From positions 604,882 to 668,881 of the forward strand of contig NZ_KB891995.1 in assembly GCF_000373625.1 (NCBI RefSeq): DNA of 64,000 nucleotides. The letters are read 5' to 3'. The translations under genes were made by a program, and so were the position numbers. The DNA is from Streptomyces sp. LaPpAH-108. Its GTDB lineage: Bacteria; Actinomycetota; Actinomycetes; Streptomycetales; Streptomycetaceae. The notes under the pieces were generated by a model, which was not told the DNA's origin, did no database searches, and saw only the letters and a program-made list of their open reading frames with translations. This document shows positions 14,436 to 25,515 of the stretch, piece after piece. Numbering within the stretch: position 1 is the stretch's first letter; every line of letters begins with the position of its first letter.

Positions 14436-16088
14436 TCAGAAGCCCCGGGTCCGCTTCGCCGCCCGGCGCTTGCCCGCCGAGCCGACCCGCAGGAACAGCC
14501 GGAAGAGTTCCGAACCGAGGTTGACGCCGATCGCGATGGCCATGGCGAGCGAGACCGCCTTGGCCAGCGACACCAGGCCCTTGTCGATCTCGTTCTGCGC
14601 GATGGACAGCAGCCCGAAGTAGGTCGCCGAACCGGGCAGCAGCGGACCGATCGCCGCCGTGGTGAACGGCAGCGCGGACGCGAACTGATAGCGCGACATC
14701 AGCTGTCCGAACAGCCCCACCAGGCCCGCCGCCACAGCCGTCGAGGCCACCGGTGAGAAACCACCGGCGACATGCATCGCGCCGTACACCGACCAGGCCA
14801 CACCGCCGTTGAGCGTCACCCACAGGACCGTCGCGCGCTCCTGCTGGAGCAGGATCGCGAAGGTGAACGACAGCACCATGGAGGCCGCGATCTGGAGCAG
14901 GGGCCGCTGCGAGATGTGCAGCGCGGTGTCCGGGTTCAGCCGGCCGCCGATCTGCACGCCGAAGTACAGGACGGTCAGCACGCCGATGACGATGCCGACG
15001 AAGAAGTACATGACTTCGAGCAGGCGCGCGGACGCGGTGATGTAGAAGCCCGTCAGACCGTCCTGCACGCCCGCCACCAGCGCCCGTCCGGGCAGCAGCG
15101 CGAAGAGTCCACCGGTGACCACCGCCGACGCCTTCAGATCCACGTTCGCCAGCGCGAAGGCCACGCCGATCGCGGCGGGCGGCATCGCGGCCACCGTGAA
15201 CTGGTAGAACTCCGGCAGCCCGCGCCCCGCGCACAGCCACGCCAGGCGGTCGCCGAGCATCGCGCCGACCGCCGCCGCGATGAACACGATGACGTCACCG
15301 CCGACCAGCACCGAGGCCGCGCCCGCGAGCAGACCGCTCGCCAGGGTCAGCGCCCAGCCCGGGTAGGGGTGCCGGTTGCGCCGGATCTCCGCGAGGCGGC
15401 CGTACGCCTCCTCCAGGGAGACATGGGCCTCGGCGTCCGTCAGGTCGTCCACCAGGCGGAACACGGCCGCGAGGCGGGTGTAGTCGGTGCCGCGCCTGCG
15501 GACCGTGCGCGAGGCGGTGATCGGGTCCTCGACCAGGGACGGCTGGTAGGAGATCGACAGCAGCGTGAAGGTGACGGTCGGCTCGCAGCGGTCCAGGCCG
15601 TAGGAGCGGCACACCGCGAACATCGCGGCCTCCACGTCCTCGGCGCCCTCGCCGCCCGCGAGCAGCAACTCGCCGATACGCAGGGTCAGGTCGAGCACGC
15701 GCGGGACGGCGGGGCCGTCCTCCTCGGCACGCGCCATCGGCTCCAGGGCGGGGCGGTCCGCCACCGGCATCCGGAGCATGGTGCGCATCCGGTCCTGCCA
15801 CGGGGCGTCCGTGATCAGGGTGAGCATCGGGACGCCGGTCGCCGGGGTGAAGGCGGGCGGGGCGTGCCGCGCGCTGTAGGTGTGCGGCGTGTTGAAGGCC
15901 GAGCCCTCCGGCTCCGGCACGGGCGTCTGCGGGGTGTCCAGACCCTTCGGCAGGGAGAACTCCGAGGTCGTCTCCGCCTCGGCGGCCCGGTCCAGGTCGA
16001 GCCCCTCCGGAATGGCGAACTCGGACGTGATCTCCGGGTCGTACCGCGCCTCGTCCGACCGGGGCTTGCGGTCCTCCGCCTCCGACAC
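14436..16088 (-). CDS. Threonine/serine exporter family protein (ThrE-type)
   Basis: 550 residues from GTG 16088. The ThrE N-terminal cytoplasmic domain (DUF1212-like) spans about residues 130-250 (VLDLTLRIGELLLAGGEGAEDVEAAM as landmark region, then FTLLSISYQPS), followed by about ten transmembrane helices and a basic C-terminus. Family members export threonine and serine, driven by the proton gradient. The N-terminal 90 residues are an extension containing two copies of a TSEF-(A/S)-(I/L)-P-(E/K)-GLD motif at about 20-30 and 41-51. The gene faces the DedA gene, with its stop only 26 nt from that gene's stop. Confidence 0.88.
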   Translation of the reverse strand: MSEAEDRKPRSDEARYDPEITSEFAIPEGLDLDRAAEAETTSEFSLPKGLDTPQTPVPEPEGSAFNTPHTYSARHAPPAFTPATGVPMLTLITDAPWQDRMRTMLRMPVADRPALEPMARAEEDGPAVPRVLDLTLRIGELLLAGGEGAEDVEAAMFAVCRSYGLDRCEPTVTFTLLSISYQPSLVEDPITASRTVRRRGTDYTRLAAVFRLVDDLTDAEAHVSLEEAYGRLAEIRRNRHPYPGWALTLASGLLAGAASVLVGGDVIVFIAAAVGAMLGDRLAWLCAGRGLPEFYQFTVAAMPPAAIGVAFALANVDLKASAVVTGGLFALLPGRALVAGVQDGLTGFYITASARLLEVMYFFVGIVIGVLTVLYFGVQIGGRLNPDTALHISQRPLLQIAASMVLSFTFAILLQQERATVLWVTLNGGVAWSVYGAMHVAGGFSPVASTAVAAGLVGLFGQLMSRYQFASALPFTTAAIGPLLPGSATYFGLLSIAQNEIDKGLVSLAKAVSLAMAIAIGVNLGSELFRLFLRVGSAGKRRAAKRTRGF

Positions 16089-16145
16089 CTCTCACACCGC
16101 TTCCTGAACGACGCATTCCGTTAGGGCCAGTATGCGCATGATCAC

Positions 16146-16192
16146 GCGAGCGGGCCGCGTCACCCCCTGCCGGGGTGACGCGGCCCGCTCGC
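16146..16192. terminator. Strong hairpin terminator after ppa
   Basis: A perfect 21-bp stem (16146-16166 with 16172-16192) with a 5-nt loop lies 18 nt beyond the ppa stop on the reverse strand. It should insulate ppa from the downstream exporter gene. Confidence 0.85.
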
Positions 16193-16209
16193 GGAAAAGT
16201 CGGCCGGGG

Positions 16210-16701
16210 TCAGTGGCCGCCGGTCTCCTTGAAGCGCTTGTACGACCGCTCGATCTCCGCCTCGGCGTCCGTGCGGCCCACCCAGTTGGCACCCTCGACC
16301 GACTTGCCGGGCTCCAGGTCCTTGTAGACCTCGAAGAAGTGCTGGATCTCCAGGCGGTCGAACTCCGACACGTGGTGGATGTCGCGCAGGTGCTCCACGC
16401 GCGGGTCGGTCGCCGGGACGCACAGCAGCTTGTCGTCGCCGCCCGCCTCGTCCGTCATCCGGAACATGCCGATCGCGCGGCACTTGATCAGGCAGCCCGG
16501 GAAGGTCGGCTCGTCAAGAATGACCAGCGCGTCCAGCGGGTCGCCGTCCTCGCCGAGGGTGTTCTCGACGAAGCCGTAGTCGGTCGGGTAGGCGGTCGAG
16601 GTGAAGAGGCGACGGTCCAGGCGGATCCGACCGGTCTCGTGGTCCACCTCGTACTTGTTCCGCGAACCCTTCGGAATCTCGATCGTGACGTCGAACTCCA
16701 C
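16210..16701 (-). CDS. ppa: Inorganic pyrophosphatase
   Basis: Soluble family I pyrophosphatase, hydrolysing PPi to two phosphates with Mg2+. I choose GTG 16701, which gives M-EFDVTIEIPKGSRNKYEVD and 163 residues; GGAGG lies 8 nt upstream, whereas the in-frame ATG at 16716 overlaps that ribosome site. Active-site segments are present: NKYEVDHETGRIRLDR, TAYPTDYGFVENTLGEDGDP with its metal-binding acidic cluster, and VPATDPR. Length is normal for actinobacterial enzymes. It is divergent from the PBP4-type gene and ends in a strong terminator. Confidence 0.95.
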   Translation of the reverse strand: MEFDVTIEIPKGSRNKYEVDHETGRIRLDRRLFTSTAYPTDYGFVENTLGEDGDPLDALVILDEPTFPGCLIKCRAIGMFRMTDEAGGDDKLLCVPATDPRVEHLRDIHHVSEFDRLEIQHFFEVYKDLEPGKSVEGANWVGRTDAEAEIERSYKRFKETGGH

Positions 16702-16780
16702 CGGTGGCTCCTCCATGATCAGGACATAGTTCTGGTGATTAAGTGTCCCTCACGCAGGAGTGTGATCGCGAAAGGGGCTG

Positions 16781-18421
16781 GTGGTCGTGCCGGAGCTGAG
16801 ACCTTGGCGAGCCGTAGGACCGCAGGTGGCACGGCTCGCGAACACCCTGCGGCCCCCTCTGGCGCGCGCGACGGCGGCCGTCCGGCCGCGGATCGCGCGG
16901 TTGACGGACGCCGTACGGACCGCGGCACCCCGCCCGGCCCGGACGCCCAACGCCCGGACCCTGCGGTACACCGCGGGCGCCGCCACCGCGGGACTCGCGC
17001 TGGCCGCCGCAGCGGTGGCCCTCGCCGGTCCCTGGGACGCCACCGGTCAGCGTACGGCCGAGCGGGACCGGGCCGTCGCCCTGGAGCTGCCGGGTGGCGC
17101 AGATCACGGTGGCGCGGCCGTCGCCGCGGGCGGTGCGAAGCCCGCGCCGAGCGCCCCGCCCGTGCTGACGGGGCTGGGCGGCGCCGTACCGGCCGCGCAG
17201 ACCGGCAAGGACCCCGGGAAGGCCCCCGGGACCGGCGCCGGGAAGGACCCCGCCAAGGGCGGCAAGCCGCTCGCGGAGGTCCTGGAGCCCCTGCTGGACG
17301 CCCCCGCGCTCTCCGCCGGGCACGCGGCGGCCGTCGTCGACATGAGCACCGGCAAGCGGCTCTACGGCGCCGACGGCGACAAGGCCCTCACCCCCGCCTC
17401 CACCACGAAGATCGCCACCGCCGTGGCCGCGCTGTCCGCCCTCGGCCCGGACCACCGCCTCACCACCCGCACCGCGCTCGAACCCGACACCCGGGAACTG
17501 GTCCTGGTCGGCGGCGGCGACCCCACCCTCACCGCGCACAAGTCGCCCGGCCAGTGGGCCAGCCTGCGCACCCTGGCCCGGGACACCGCCGTCGCCCTGG
17601 AGAAGCGCGGCATCCGCAAGATCACGCTCTCCTACGACACGACGCTCTTCTCCGGGCCCGCCCTGCACCCCATCGGCGTCAACGACAACCTCGCCCCCGT
17701 CACCGCGCTCACCGCCGACGAGGGCCGCACCGACGGCTCCGACCACGGTCCCGTGACCCGGGTGGCCGACCCGTCGGCCGAGGCGGCCCGCGCCTTCGCC
17801 GGGTTCCTGAAGGACGCCGGGATCACCGCGACCCCGCCCGGCCCCTCCAAGGCCACCGGGCGCGCACAGACCCTCGCCAGCGTCTCCTCGCCGCCGCTGT
17901 CCGACCTGGTCGAGCGGATGCTGACCAACAGCGACAACGACATCGCCGAGGCCCTGGCCCGCCAGACCGCCCTCGCCTCCGGGCGCCCGGGCAGCTTCGC
18001 GGGCGGCGCGCAGGCCATCGCCGCCCGGCTGACCAAGCTCGGGCTGCCCATGAAGGGCGCCGCCTTCCACGACGGCAGCGGCCTCAACCGTGACGACCGC
18101 CTCACGGCCGACCTCCTGACCTCGCTGCTCGCCAAGGCCGCCGACCCGGCCCGCCCCGGCCTGCGCCCGGTCCTCACCGGCCTGCCCGTCGGCGGCTTCA
18201 CCGGCACCCTGGCCGAGCGCTACACCGACGGCGCCGCAGGCGTCGTCCGCGCCAAGACCGGCACCCTCACCGGCGTCAACACCCTCGCGGGCACCGTCGT
18301 AGACGCCGACGGCCGCCTGCTGTCCTTCGCCTTCCTCGCCTCCGACACCACCGACCCCGAGGCGGCGCAGTCGGCCCTGGACCGTACGGCGTCAGCCTTG
18401 TCGGCCTGCGGCTGCGGTTAG
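16781..18421 (+). CDS. dacB: D-alanyl-D-alanine carboxypeptidase/endopeptidase (PBP4/DacB type)
   Basis: 546 residues from GTG 16781. A basic N-terminal region of about 65 residues precedes one hydrophobic segment (GAATAGLALAAAAVALAGP), so it is an N-terminally anchored or exported protein. A Pro/Gly-rich linker leads to the peptidase S13 domain. The three penicillin-binding motifs are visible: SxxK at Ser207-Lys210 (ASTTK), SDN (in MLTNSDNDIAEAL) and KTG (in RAKTGTLTG). It trims or cleaves peptidoglycan cross-links outside the cell. The long cytoplasmic basic N-terminus is unusual compared with Gram-negative PBP4. It is divergent from ppa. Confidence 0.92.
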   Translation: MVVPELRPWRAVGPQVARLANTLRPPLARATAAVRPRIARLTDAVRTAAPRPARTPNARTLRYTAGAATAGLALAAAAVALAGPWDATGQRTAERDRAVALELPGGADHGGAAVAAGGAKPAPSAPPVLTGLGGAVPAAQTGKDPGKAPGTGAGKDPAKGGKPLAEVLEPLLDAPALSAGHAAAVVDMSTGKRLYGADGDKALTPASTTKIATAVAALSALGPDHRLTTRTALEPDTRELVLVGGGDPTLTAHKSPGQWASLRTLARDTAVALEKRGIRKITLSYDTTLFSGPALHPIGVNDNLAPVTALTADEGRTDGSDHGPVTRVADPSAEAARAFAGFLKDAGITATPPGPSKATGRAQTLASVSSPPLSDLVERMLTNSDNDIAEALARQTALASGRPGSFAGGAQAIAARLTKLGLPMKGAAFHDGSGLNRDDRLTADLLTSLLAKAADPARPGLRPVLTGLPVGGFTGTLAERYTDGAAGVVRAKTGTLTGVNTLAGTVVDADGRLLSFAFLASDTTDPEAAQSALDRTASALSACGCG

Positions 18422-18897
18422 CGCTCCGCGCGGGCGGTGGGGTGACCTGGCCAGAGTGCCTGACCGCAGGGCGCTGTTGGTGGCTCGGGCGGACTTGCCG
18501 GAGGGCGGGGTGCGTGACGGCGGCTCCGGGCGGGCGGGGTGTCCTGGCCTCGGGTGCCCCACCGCACGCGCCCCTGCGCGGGCCCGCCGGGCGCGGGCCC
18601 GTACCGCCCGCCGCGGTCCCGCCCAGCGCCCCCTGCTCACCGGGCCCTGCCCATCGCGCGCCCCGTCAGCCGCGTCCCACTCACCGCACCCTGTCCGCCG
18701 CGTCATCTGCCGCGCCCCGCTCACCACGCGCCCCGCCCAGCGCGCGCCCCGCTCACCCCCGTCCGCCCACCGGGCCTCCCCCTGCCAACGCGACCCGGCC
18801 CGCGCGCCCCGCGCACCTGCACCGGTGCCCCCGCGCACCCCACGCAGAGCCCCCGTACAGCCTGCCCGGAGGGCCGCCGCTCACGTACCGTTGACGC
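18422..18897. other. Intergenic region, C-rich degenerate repeats, no credible gene
   Basis: About 475 bp with no convincing gene. Open frames exist only because stops are rare; their products are Pro/Arg/Ala-rich without domain character. Between about 18640 and 18790 motifs such as CGCGCCCCGCTCACC recur imperfectly, suggesting slippage-derived repeats. The promoter of the downstream metalloprotease gene should lie near its right end, but I see no clear -10/-35. Confidence 0.6.
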
Positions 18898-20031
18898 ATG
18901 ACGAGCTTCGGTGGGACCGCATCTTCCGGGATGGTCGACTGGAACCTCGCGGTGGCGACCGCGACTCGGCTCGTGCGGCCCGGGCCGGAGGTGAGCCGGG
19001 ACGAGGCGCGGGCCGTGGTCGCGGAGTTGCGGCGGCACGCGAAGTCCTCGGAGGCGCATGTCCGGGGCTTCACCCGGATGGGGACCGAGGACGTGCACGA
19101 CACCCCGGTGCTCGTGGTCGACCGGCCCGGCTGGGTGCGGGCCAACGTCGCCGGGTTCCGGGAGATCCTGCGGCCCCTGCTGGAGAAGATGCAGGAGCGG
19201 CGCGGCAACGGCCCGGGCAACGCCGTCCTCGGCGCCGTCGGCGGCAAGGTGACCGGCGTCGAGCTGGGGATGCTGCTGTCGTTCCTGTCCTCGCGCGTCC
19301 TCGGGCAGTACGAGACCTTCGCCCCCGCCACCGCCGACCTCCCGGCCGCGGGCGCCCCCGGCGGGGGACGGCTGCTGCTCGTCGCGCCGAACATCGTCCA
19401 CGTGGAGCGCGAACTCGACGTGGAGCCCCATGACTTCAGGCTGTGGGTGTGTCTGCACGAGGAGACCCACCGCACCCAGTTCACGGCCGTGCCCTGGCTC
19501 CGTGACCACCTGGAGGGCGAGATCCAGTCCTTCCTCGCGGAGACCGACGTCGACCCGGTGACCTTCCTCGAACGCCTCCGCGACGCCGCCCAGTCCCTGG
19601 CGGGCGGACGCCCCGAGGGCGAGGAGGACGACGGCGGACGCTCCCTGGTGGACCTGGTGCAGAGCCCCGCCCAGCGCGAGATCCTCGCCCGCCTCACCGC
19701 CGTGATGTCCCTCCTGGAGGGCCACGCCGACTTCGTCATGGACGGCGTCGGCCCCGACGTGGTGCCCTCCGTCGCCGAGATCCGCGAGAAGTTCCAGCAG
19801 CGCCGCGCCAAGGGCGCCTCCCACCTCGACCTCGCCCTGCGCAAACTCCTCGGCCTGGACGCCAAGCTGCGCCAGTACCGCGACGGCGAACGCTTCGTAC
19901 GCGCGGTCGTCGGCGAGGTCGGCATGGACGGCTTCAACCGCGTGTGGACCTCGCCCAACACGCTGCCCACCAAGGCCGAGATCGCCAAACCGGCCGACTG
20001 GGTCGCCCGCGTGCACGGCAGGACCGACTAG
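18898..20031 (+). CDS. Zincin-like metalloprotease-fold protein (DUF2342)
   Basis: 377 residues from ATG 18898. The family (DUF2342, 'zinc-dependent metalloprotease' or 'F420 biosynthesis-associated protein') is recognised from MVDWNLAVATATRLVRPGPEV at the N-terminus, WVRANVAGFREILRPL, and the zincin motif HEETH in LWVCLHEETHRTQF. The neighbouring MSLLEGHADFVMD supplies a further acidic and His residue. There is no signal peptide, so it is cytoplasmic. Proteolytic activity has not been established for the family as far as I know. It precedes tilS in a stable actinobacterial neighbourhood. Confidence 0.88.
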   Translation: MTSFGGTASSGMVDWNLAVATATRLVRPGPEVSRDEARAVVAELRRHAKSSEAHVRGFTRMGTEDVHDTPVLVVDRPGWVRANVAGFREILRPLLEKMQERRGNGPGNAVLGAVGGKVTGVELGMLLSFLSSRVLGQYETFAPATADLPAAGAPGGGRLLLVAPNIVHVERELDVEPHDFRLWVCLHEETHRTQFTAVPWLRDHLEGEIQSFLAETDVDPVTFLERLRDAAQSLAGGRPEGEEDDGGRSLVDLVQSPAQREILARLTAVMSLLEGHADFVMDGVGPDVVPSVAEIREKFQQRRAKGASHLDLALRKLLGLDAKLRQYRDGERFVRAVVGEVGMDGFNRVWTSPNTLPTKAEIAKPADWVARVHGRTD

Positions 20032-20254
20032 CCCGGCCCGCGCCGGCCCGCGCACCACGAGCACGCGCCATGAACTCCCTCGAACGGACGGCAGGACGAC
20101 GGCAGGCGGACGCCGTTCCTATCACCCGTCCGAGGGACCGTCAGCCATGCGTAGGCGTGCGATGCTCGGGGAAGGGCCCGCTTCTGTCACCATCGACGCA
20201 CTCTGAGTGACCGAACCCGGGCTCACTCCCGAAACTCCATGAAGGGAACCGGAC

Positions 20255-21325
20255 ATGGGGCCCCACCCCGCGGTCGCGGCGATACGCCTGGCGGTCCGCC
20301 GCGTACTGCACGACGTCATCACCGAACACAGCCGCCGCCCCGAGGCGGCCACCGCCCTCGCACCGGCCGGCCGCACCGCCCACGACGCGGGCCCGCCCGC
20401 CGAGCAGGGCGCGCCTCCCCTCGTGCTCGTCGCCTGCTCCGGCGGCGCCGACTCCATGGCCCTCGCCTCCGCCCTCGCCTTCGAGGCCCCCCGCCTCGGC
20501 GTGCGCGCCGGTGGCGTCACCGTGGACCACGGACTCCAGGAGGGCTCGGGGCTGCGCGCCGACGAGGTCGTCCTGCGCCTGCGCGAGCTGGGCCTCGACC
20601 CCGCCCTGTCCGTCGCCGTGACCGTCGGCCGCGAGGGCGGCCCCGAGGCCGCCGCCCGCGACGCCCGGTACGCCGCGCTGGACGCCGTCGCCGAACGCCA
20701 GGGCGCCGCCGCCGTCCTGCTCGGCCACACCCGCGACGACCAGGCCGAGACCGTCCTGCTCGGCCTCGCCCGCGGCTCCGGCATCCGCTCCCTGTCCGGG
20801 ATGGCCGCGGTCTCGGGGGCCGGCGGCCGTTACCGGCGCCCCTTCCTCCAGCTCGACCGGCAGACCGCCCGCAAGGCCTGCCTGGTCCAGTCGCTGCCGG
20901 TCTGGGACGACCCGCACAACGCCGACCCGGCCTACACCCGCTCCCGGCTGCGCCACGAGGGCCTGCCCGCCCTGGAGAAGGCGCTCGGCAAGGGCGTCGT
21001 GGAAGCCCTCGCCCGCACCGCCCAGCTCTCCCGCGACGACGCCGACGCCCTGGACGCCTGGGCCGGTCAGGCCGAGTCCTCCGTACGCGACGCGGCGGGC
21101 CGCCTGGAGTGCGCCAAGCTCTACGCGCTGCCCCCCGCCGTGCGCCGCCGGGTGCTGCGCCGGGCGGCCATCGAGGCGGGCGCTCCGGCCGGTTCCCTCT
21201 TCGCCCGGCACATCGAGGAAGTCGACCGTCTGATCACCGGCTGGCGCGGTCAGGGAGCCATCAACCTGCCCGGCAAGGTCGTCGCCCAGCGTCAGGGTGG
21301 CAGACTGGTGATTCGGCAAGGCTGA
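20255..21325 (+). CDS. tilS: tRNA(Ile)-lysidine synthase
   Basis: 356 residues from ATG 20255. The PP-loop ATP pyrophosphatase motif SGGADS is at about residues 62-67, followed by DHGLQEGS and LLGHTRDDQAETVLLGLARG. TilS attaches lysine to C34 of the tRNA-Ile CAU anticodon, changing decoding from AUG to AUA, an essential step. The C-terminal domain is short, as in other actinobacteria. It is followed by hpt and ftsH on the same strand, the classical tilS-hpt-ftsH order. Confidence 0.95.
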   Translation: MGPHPAVAAIRLAVRRVLHDVITEHSRRPEAATALAPAGRTAHDAGPPAEQGAPPLVLVACSGGADSMALASALAFEAPRLGVRAGGVTVDHGLQEGSGLRADEVVLRLRELGLDPALSVAVTVGREGGPEAAARDARYAALDAVAERQGAAAVLLGHTRDDQAETVLLGLARGSGIRSLSGMAAVSGAGGRYRRPFLQLDRQTARKACLVQSLPVWDDPHNADPAYTRSRLRHEGLPALEKALGKGVVEALARTAQLSRDDADALDAWAGQAESSVRDAAGRLECAKLYALPPAVRRRVLRRAAIEAGAPAGSLFARHIEEVDRLITGWRGQGAINLPGKVVAQRQGGRLVIRQG

Positions 21326-21328
21326 GTT

Positions 21329-21367
21329 CCGGCCCCGGGAGCGATCCTCCCAGGCGGCCGGGGCCGC
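21329..21367 (+). terminator. GC-rich hairpin between tilS and hpt
   Basis: CCGGCCCCGG (21329-21338) can pair with CCGGGGCCG starting at 21358, just after the tilS stop and about 45 bp before hpt. It is a possible terminator or processing site. The pairing is short relative to background GC, so confidence is modest. Confidence 0.4.
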
Positions 21368-21410
21368 CGGCCGCCACAGTGCGGCCGTAAGTGCGGGACG
21401 ACCGAAAGTG

Positions 21411-21971
21411 ATGCGGGTGGACGCGAAAGACATGGGTGCGGACCTCAAGTCGGTGCTCATCACCAAGGAAGAGATCGACGCGAAGCTGGCCGAGCTGGCC
21501 GCGAAGATCGACGCGGAGTACGCGGGCAAGGACCTGCTCATCGTCGGTGTCCTCAAGGGCGCGGTGATGGTGATGGCGGACCTCGCCCGGGCGCTGTCCA
21601 CCCCCGTCACCATGGACTGGATGGCCGTGTCCTCCTACGGGGCGGGCACCCAGTCCTCCGGAGTGGTCCGCATCCTCAAGGACCTCGACACCGACATCAA
21701 GGGCCGTCACGTCCTGATCGTCGAGGACATCATCGACTCCGGTCTGACCCTGTCCTGGCTGATCTCGAACCTCGGCTCGCGCGAGCCCGCCTCCCTCAAG
21801 GTGTGCACGCTGCTGCGCAAGCCGGAGGCGGCCAAGGTCGCGATCGACGTGGAGTGGGTCGGCTTCGACATCCCCAACGAGTTCGTCGTGGGCTACGGCC
21901 TCGACTACGCCGAGAAGTACCGCAACCTGCCGTTCGTCGGTACGCTCGCGCCCCACGTCTACGGCGGCTGA
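21411..21971 (+). CDS. hpt: Hypoxanthine phosphoribosyltransferase
   Basis: 186 residues starting MRVDAKDMGADLKSVLITKE at ATG 21411; a GTG directly before it (21408) is also in frame. The PRPP-binding loop is HVLIVEDIIDSGLTLSWL, with the acidic pair followed by a DSG turn, and the purine site is EWVGFDIPNEFVVGYGLDY. It salvages hypoxanthine (and guanine) to IMP (GMP) using PRPP. It is in the conserved tilS-hpt-ftsH block. Confidence 0.95.
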   Translation: MRVDAKDMGADLKSVLITKEEIDAKLAELAAKIDAEYAGKDLLIVGVLKGAVMVMADLARALSTPVTMDWMAVSSYGAGTQSSGVVRILKDLDTDIKGRHVLIVEDIIDSGLTLSWLISNLGSREPASLKVCTLLRKPEAAKVAIDVEWVGFDIPNEFVVGYGLDYAEKYRNLPFVGTLAPHVYGG

Positions 21972-21999
21972 CCCGAGCGGATCAGCTCGGCCGAAGATC

Positions 22000-22026
22000 G
22001 GGAACCCCGGCGGGGCTCGCGCCGTT
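22000..22026 (+). promoter_or_regulatory. SigR-type promoter upstream of ftsH
   Basis: GGGAAC (22000-22005), exactly 18 bp, then GTT (22024-22026), matching the SigR (thiol-oxidative stress sigma factor) consensus as I know it. The flank GTTGGAGCA is identical to the corresponding position of the clpC candidate at 50652. A second, weaker -10 (TACCGT, near 22097) may give another start. The leader to the ftsH ATG would be about 130 nt. Confidence 0.6.
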
Positions 22027-22163
22027 GGAGCAAGGAGAGGCGGACCACAGTCCGTCCGTACCGCTCCGTGCGGCTGCGGGCGTCCATGCTGGGGTACCGT
22101 CAGAAGAACTGTCTTATCAAACTCACTATGGCAGGAGGGACGGGGCGACACCGCTCCGTATGG

Positions 22164-24203
<2,040 letters not shown>

Positions 24204-24228
24204 CCCTTCGGCCAGCTGGCCGGAATGT

Positions 24229-24268
24229 ATGCCGCGCCCCCCGGGTTCTAGCCTGGGGGGCGCGGCAT
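24229..24268 (+). terminator. Terminator after ftsH
   Basis: A perfect 14-bp stem (24229-24242 with 24255-24268) ends in ATTT. The loop contains TAGCCT, which could also serve as a -10 for folE 45 bp downstream. Some read-through into folE is plausible, given the conserved ftsH-folE linkage. Confidence 0.8.
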
Positions 24269-24313
24269 TTCGCCATGTCCGCGCGGGCGAGACGTACAGG
24301 AACGAGGCAACAG

Positions 24314-24919
24314 ATGACCGACCCCGTGACGCTGGCCGGAAACGGCCCCGTCGGCGAGTTCGACGAGAAGCGCGCCGAGAACGCGGTCCGCGAGCTGCTG
24401 ATGGCGATCGGCGAGGACCCGGACCGCGAGGGCCTGCGGGAGACTCCGGGGCGGGTGGCGCGGGCGTACCGGGAGATCTTCGCGGGGCTGTGGCAGCAGC
24501 CCGAGGACGTGCTGACGACGACGTTCGACCTGGGGCACGACGAGATGGTCCTGGTGAAGGACATCGAGGTCTACAGCACCTGTGAGCACCATCTGGTCCC
24601 GTTCCGGGGCGTGGCCCACGTCGGGTACATCCCCTCGGTCTCCGGGAAGATCACGGGCCTGTCGAAGCTGGCCCGCCTGGTGGACGTCTACGCCCGCAGG
24701 CCCCAGGTGCAGGAACGGCTCACCACGCAGATCGCGGACTCCCTGATGGAGATACTGGAGCCCCGGGGCGTCATCGTGGTCGTGGAGTGCGAGCACATGT
24801 GCATGTCGATGCGGGGCATCCGCAAGCCGGGCGCGAAGACCATCACCTCGGCGGTACGCGGCCAGCTGCGGGACGCGGCGACCCGCAACGAGGCGATGAG
24901 CCTCATCATGGCGCGCTGA
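24314..24919 (+). CDS. folE: GTP cyclohydrolase I
   Basis: 201 residues from ATG 24314. It converts GTP to 7,8-dihydroneopterin triphosphate, the first step of folate synthesis. Zinc and active-site residues are visible in STCEHHLVPFRGVAHVGYIP and in VVVECEHMCMSMRGIRKPG, which provides the second cysteine. The N-terminal AENAVRELLMAIGEDPDREG is typical. It faces the block of other folate genes, which lies on the opposite strand. Confidence 0.96.
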   Translation: MTDPVTLAGNGPVGEFDEKRAENAVRELLMAIGEDPDREGLRETPGRVARAYREIFAGLWQQPEDVLTTTFDLGHDEMVLVKDIEVYSTCEHHLVPFRGVAHVGYIPSVSGKITGLSKLARLVDVYARRPQVQERLTTQIADSLMEILEPRGVIVVVECEHMCMSMRGIRKPGAKTITSAVRGQLRDAATRNEAMSLIMAR

Positions 24920-24967
24920 GCGCGCCGAGCGCGGAACGGATCAGGCGCCCCCCGGCCCGGTGTGCCG

Positions 24968-25456
24968 TCAGGCCACCGGGTGCGGGCGGCCGTTGTTCTC
25001 GTCGTCGTCCTCGGGGAGGCGGCAGACGCGCTCCAGGAAGATGGCCGCCGCTATGACGGCGATGCCCGCGAGGACCGCGAAACCGGCGTAGACGGCCTGG
25101 TCGCGGCGGGGCGGAAGGTCCAGCAGCTCCAGCAGGAAGACGCCCGTGCCGCCGTAGATGCCGCAGACCAGGGCGGCGACCAGGGCGCTGGCGTGGCCGA
25201 AGACCACCGCGCGGGCGGCCATCATCGGGTCGACCCCCTTGGCACCGGGACGGCGCTCGCGCTGGGCCTTGAAACGGCCGCGCAGCGAGAGCGCCGTGGC
25301 GAAGAGCACCACGGCGATCAGCGCCAGGACGATGGGGGCGGCCAGCGGCACGCCGGGCAGCGTCCCGAGCGAGTTCCACAGGCGGGCGCCCGCCCAGGAC
25401 AGGACGCCGGCCGCGACGAACACGCCGGCCAGCACCCTGATGCGCAGCTGTTTCAC
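24968..25456 (-). CDS. DUF3180 membrane protein
   Basis: 162 residues with four hydrophobic segments (about 7-24, 38-58, 82-103 and 121-141), starting MKQLRIRVLAGVFVAAGVL. DUF3180 proteins are consistently encoded beside folK in actinobacteria (the mycobacterial equivalent follows folK). Function is unknown. The gene is the last of the folP-NTF2-folB-folK-DUF3180 series on the reverse strand. The C-terminus is acidic and cytoplasmic (RLPEDDDENNG). Confidence 0.85.
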   Translation of the reverse strand: MKQLRIRVLAGVFVAAGVLSWAGARLWNSLGTLPGVPLAAPIVLALIAVVLFATALSLRGRFKAQRERRPGAKGVDPMMAARAVVFGHASALVAALVCGIYGGTGVFLLELLDLPPRRDQAVYAGFAVLAGIAVIAAAIFLERVCRLPEDDDENNGRPHPVA

Positions 25457-25515
25457 GGTGTCCCTTCAGCTCCCCCCGGACCCGTCCCGGCCCGCGGTCG
25501 TCCTGACCTTAACGA

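Noticed and set aside
18442..18894. Overlapping Pro/Arg-rich open frames between dacB and the metalloprotease gene
   Set aside because: No ribosome site, no domain and no hydrophobic pattern; the composition reflects C-rich repeats.
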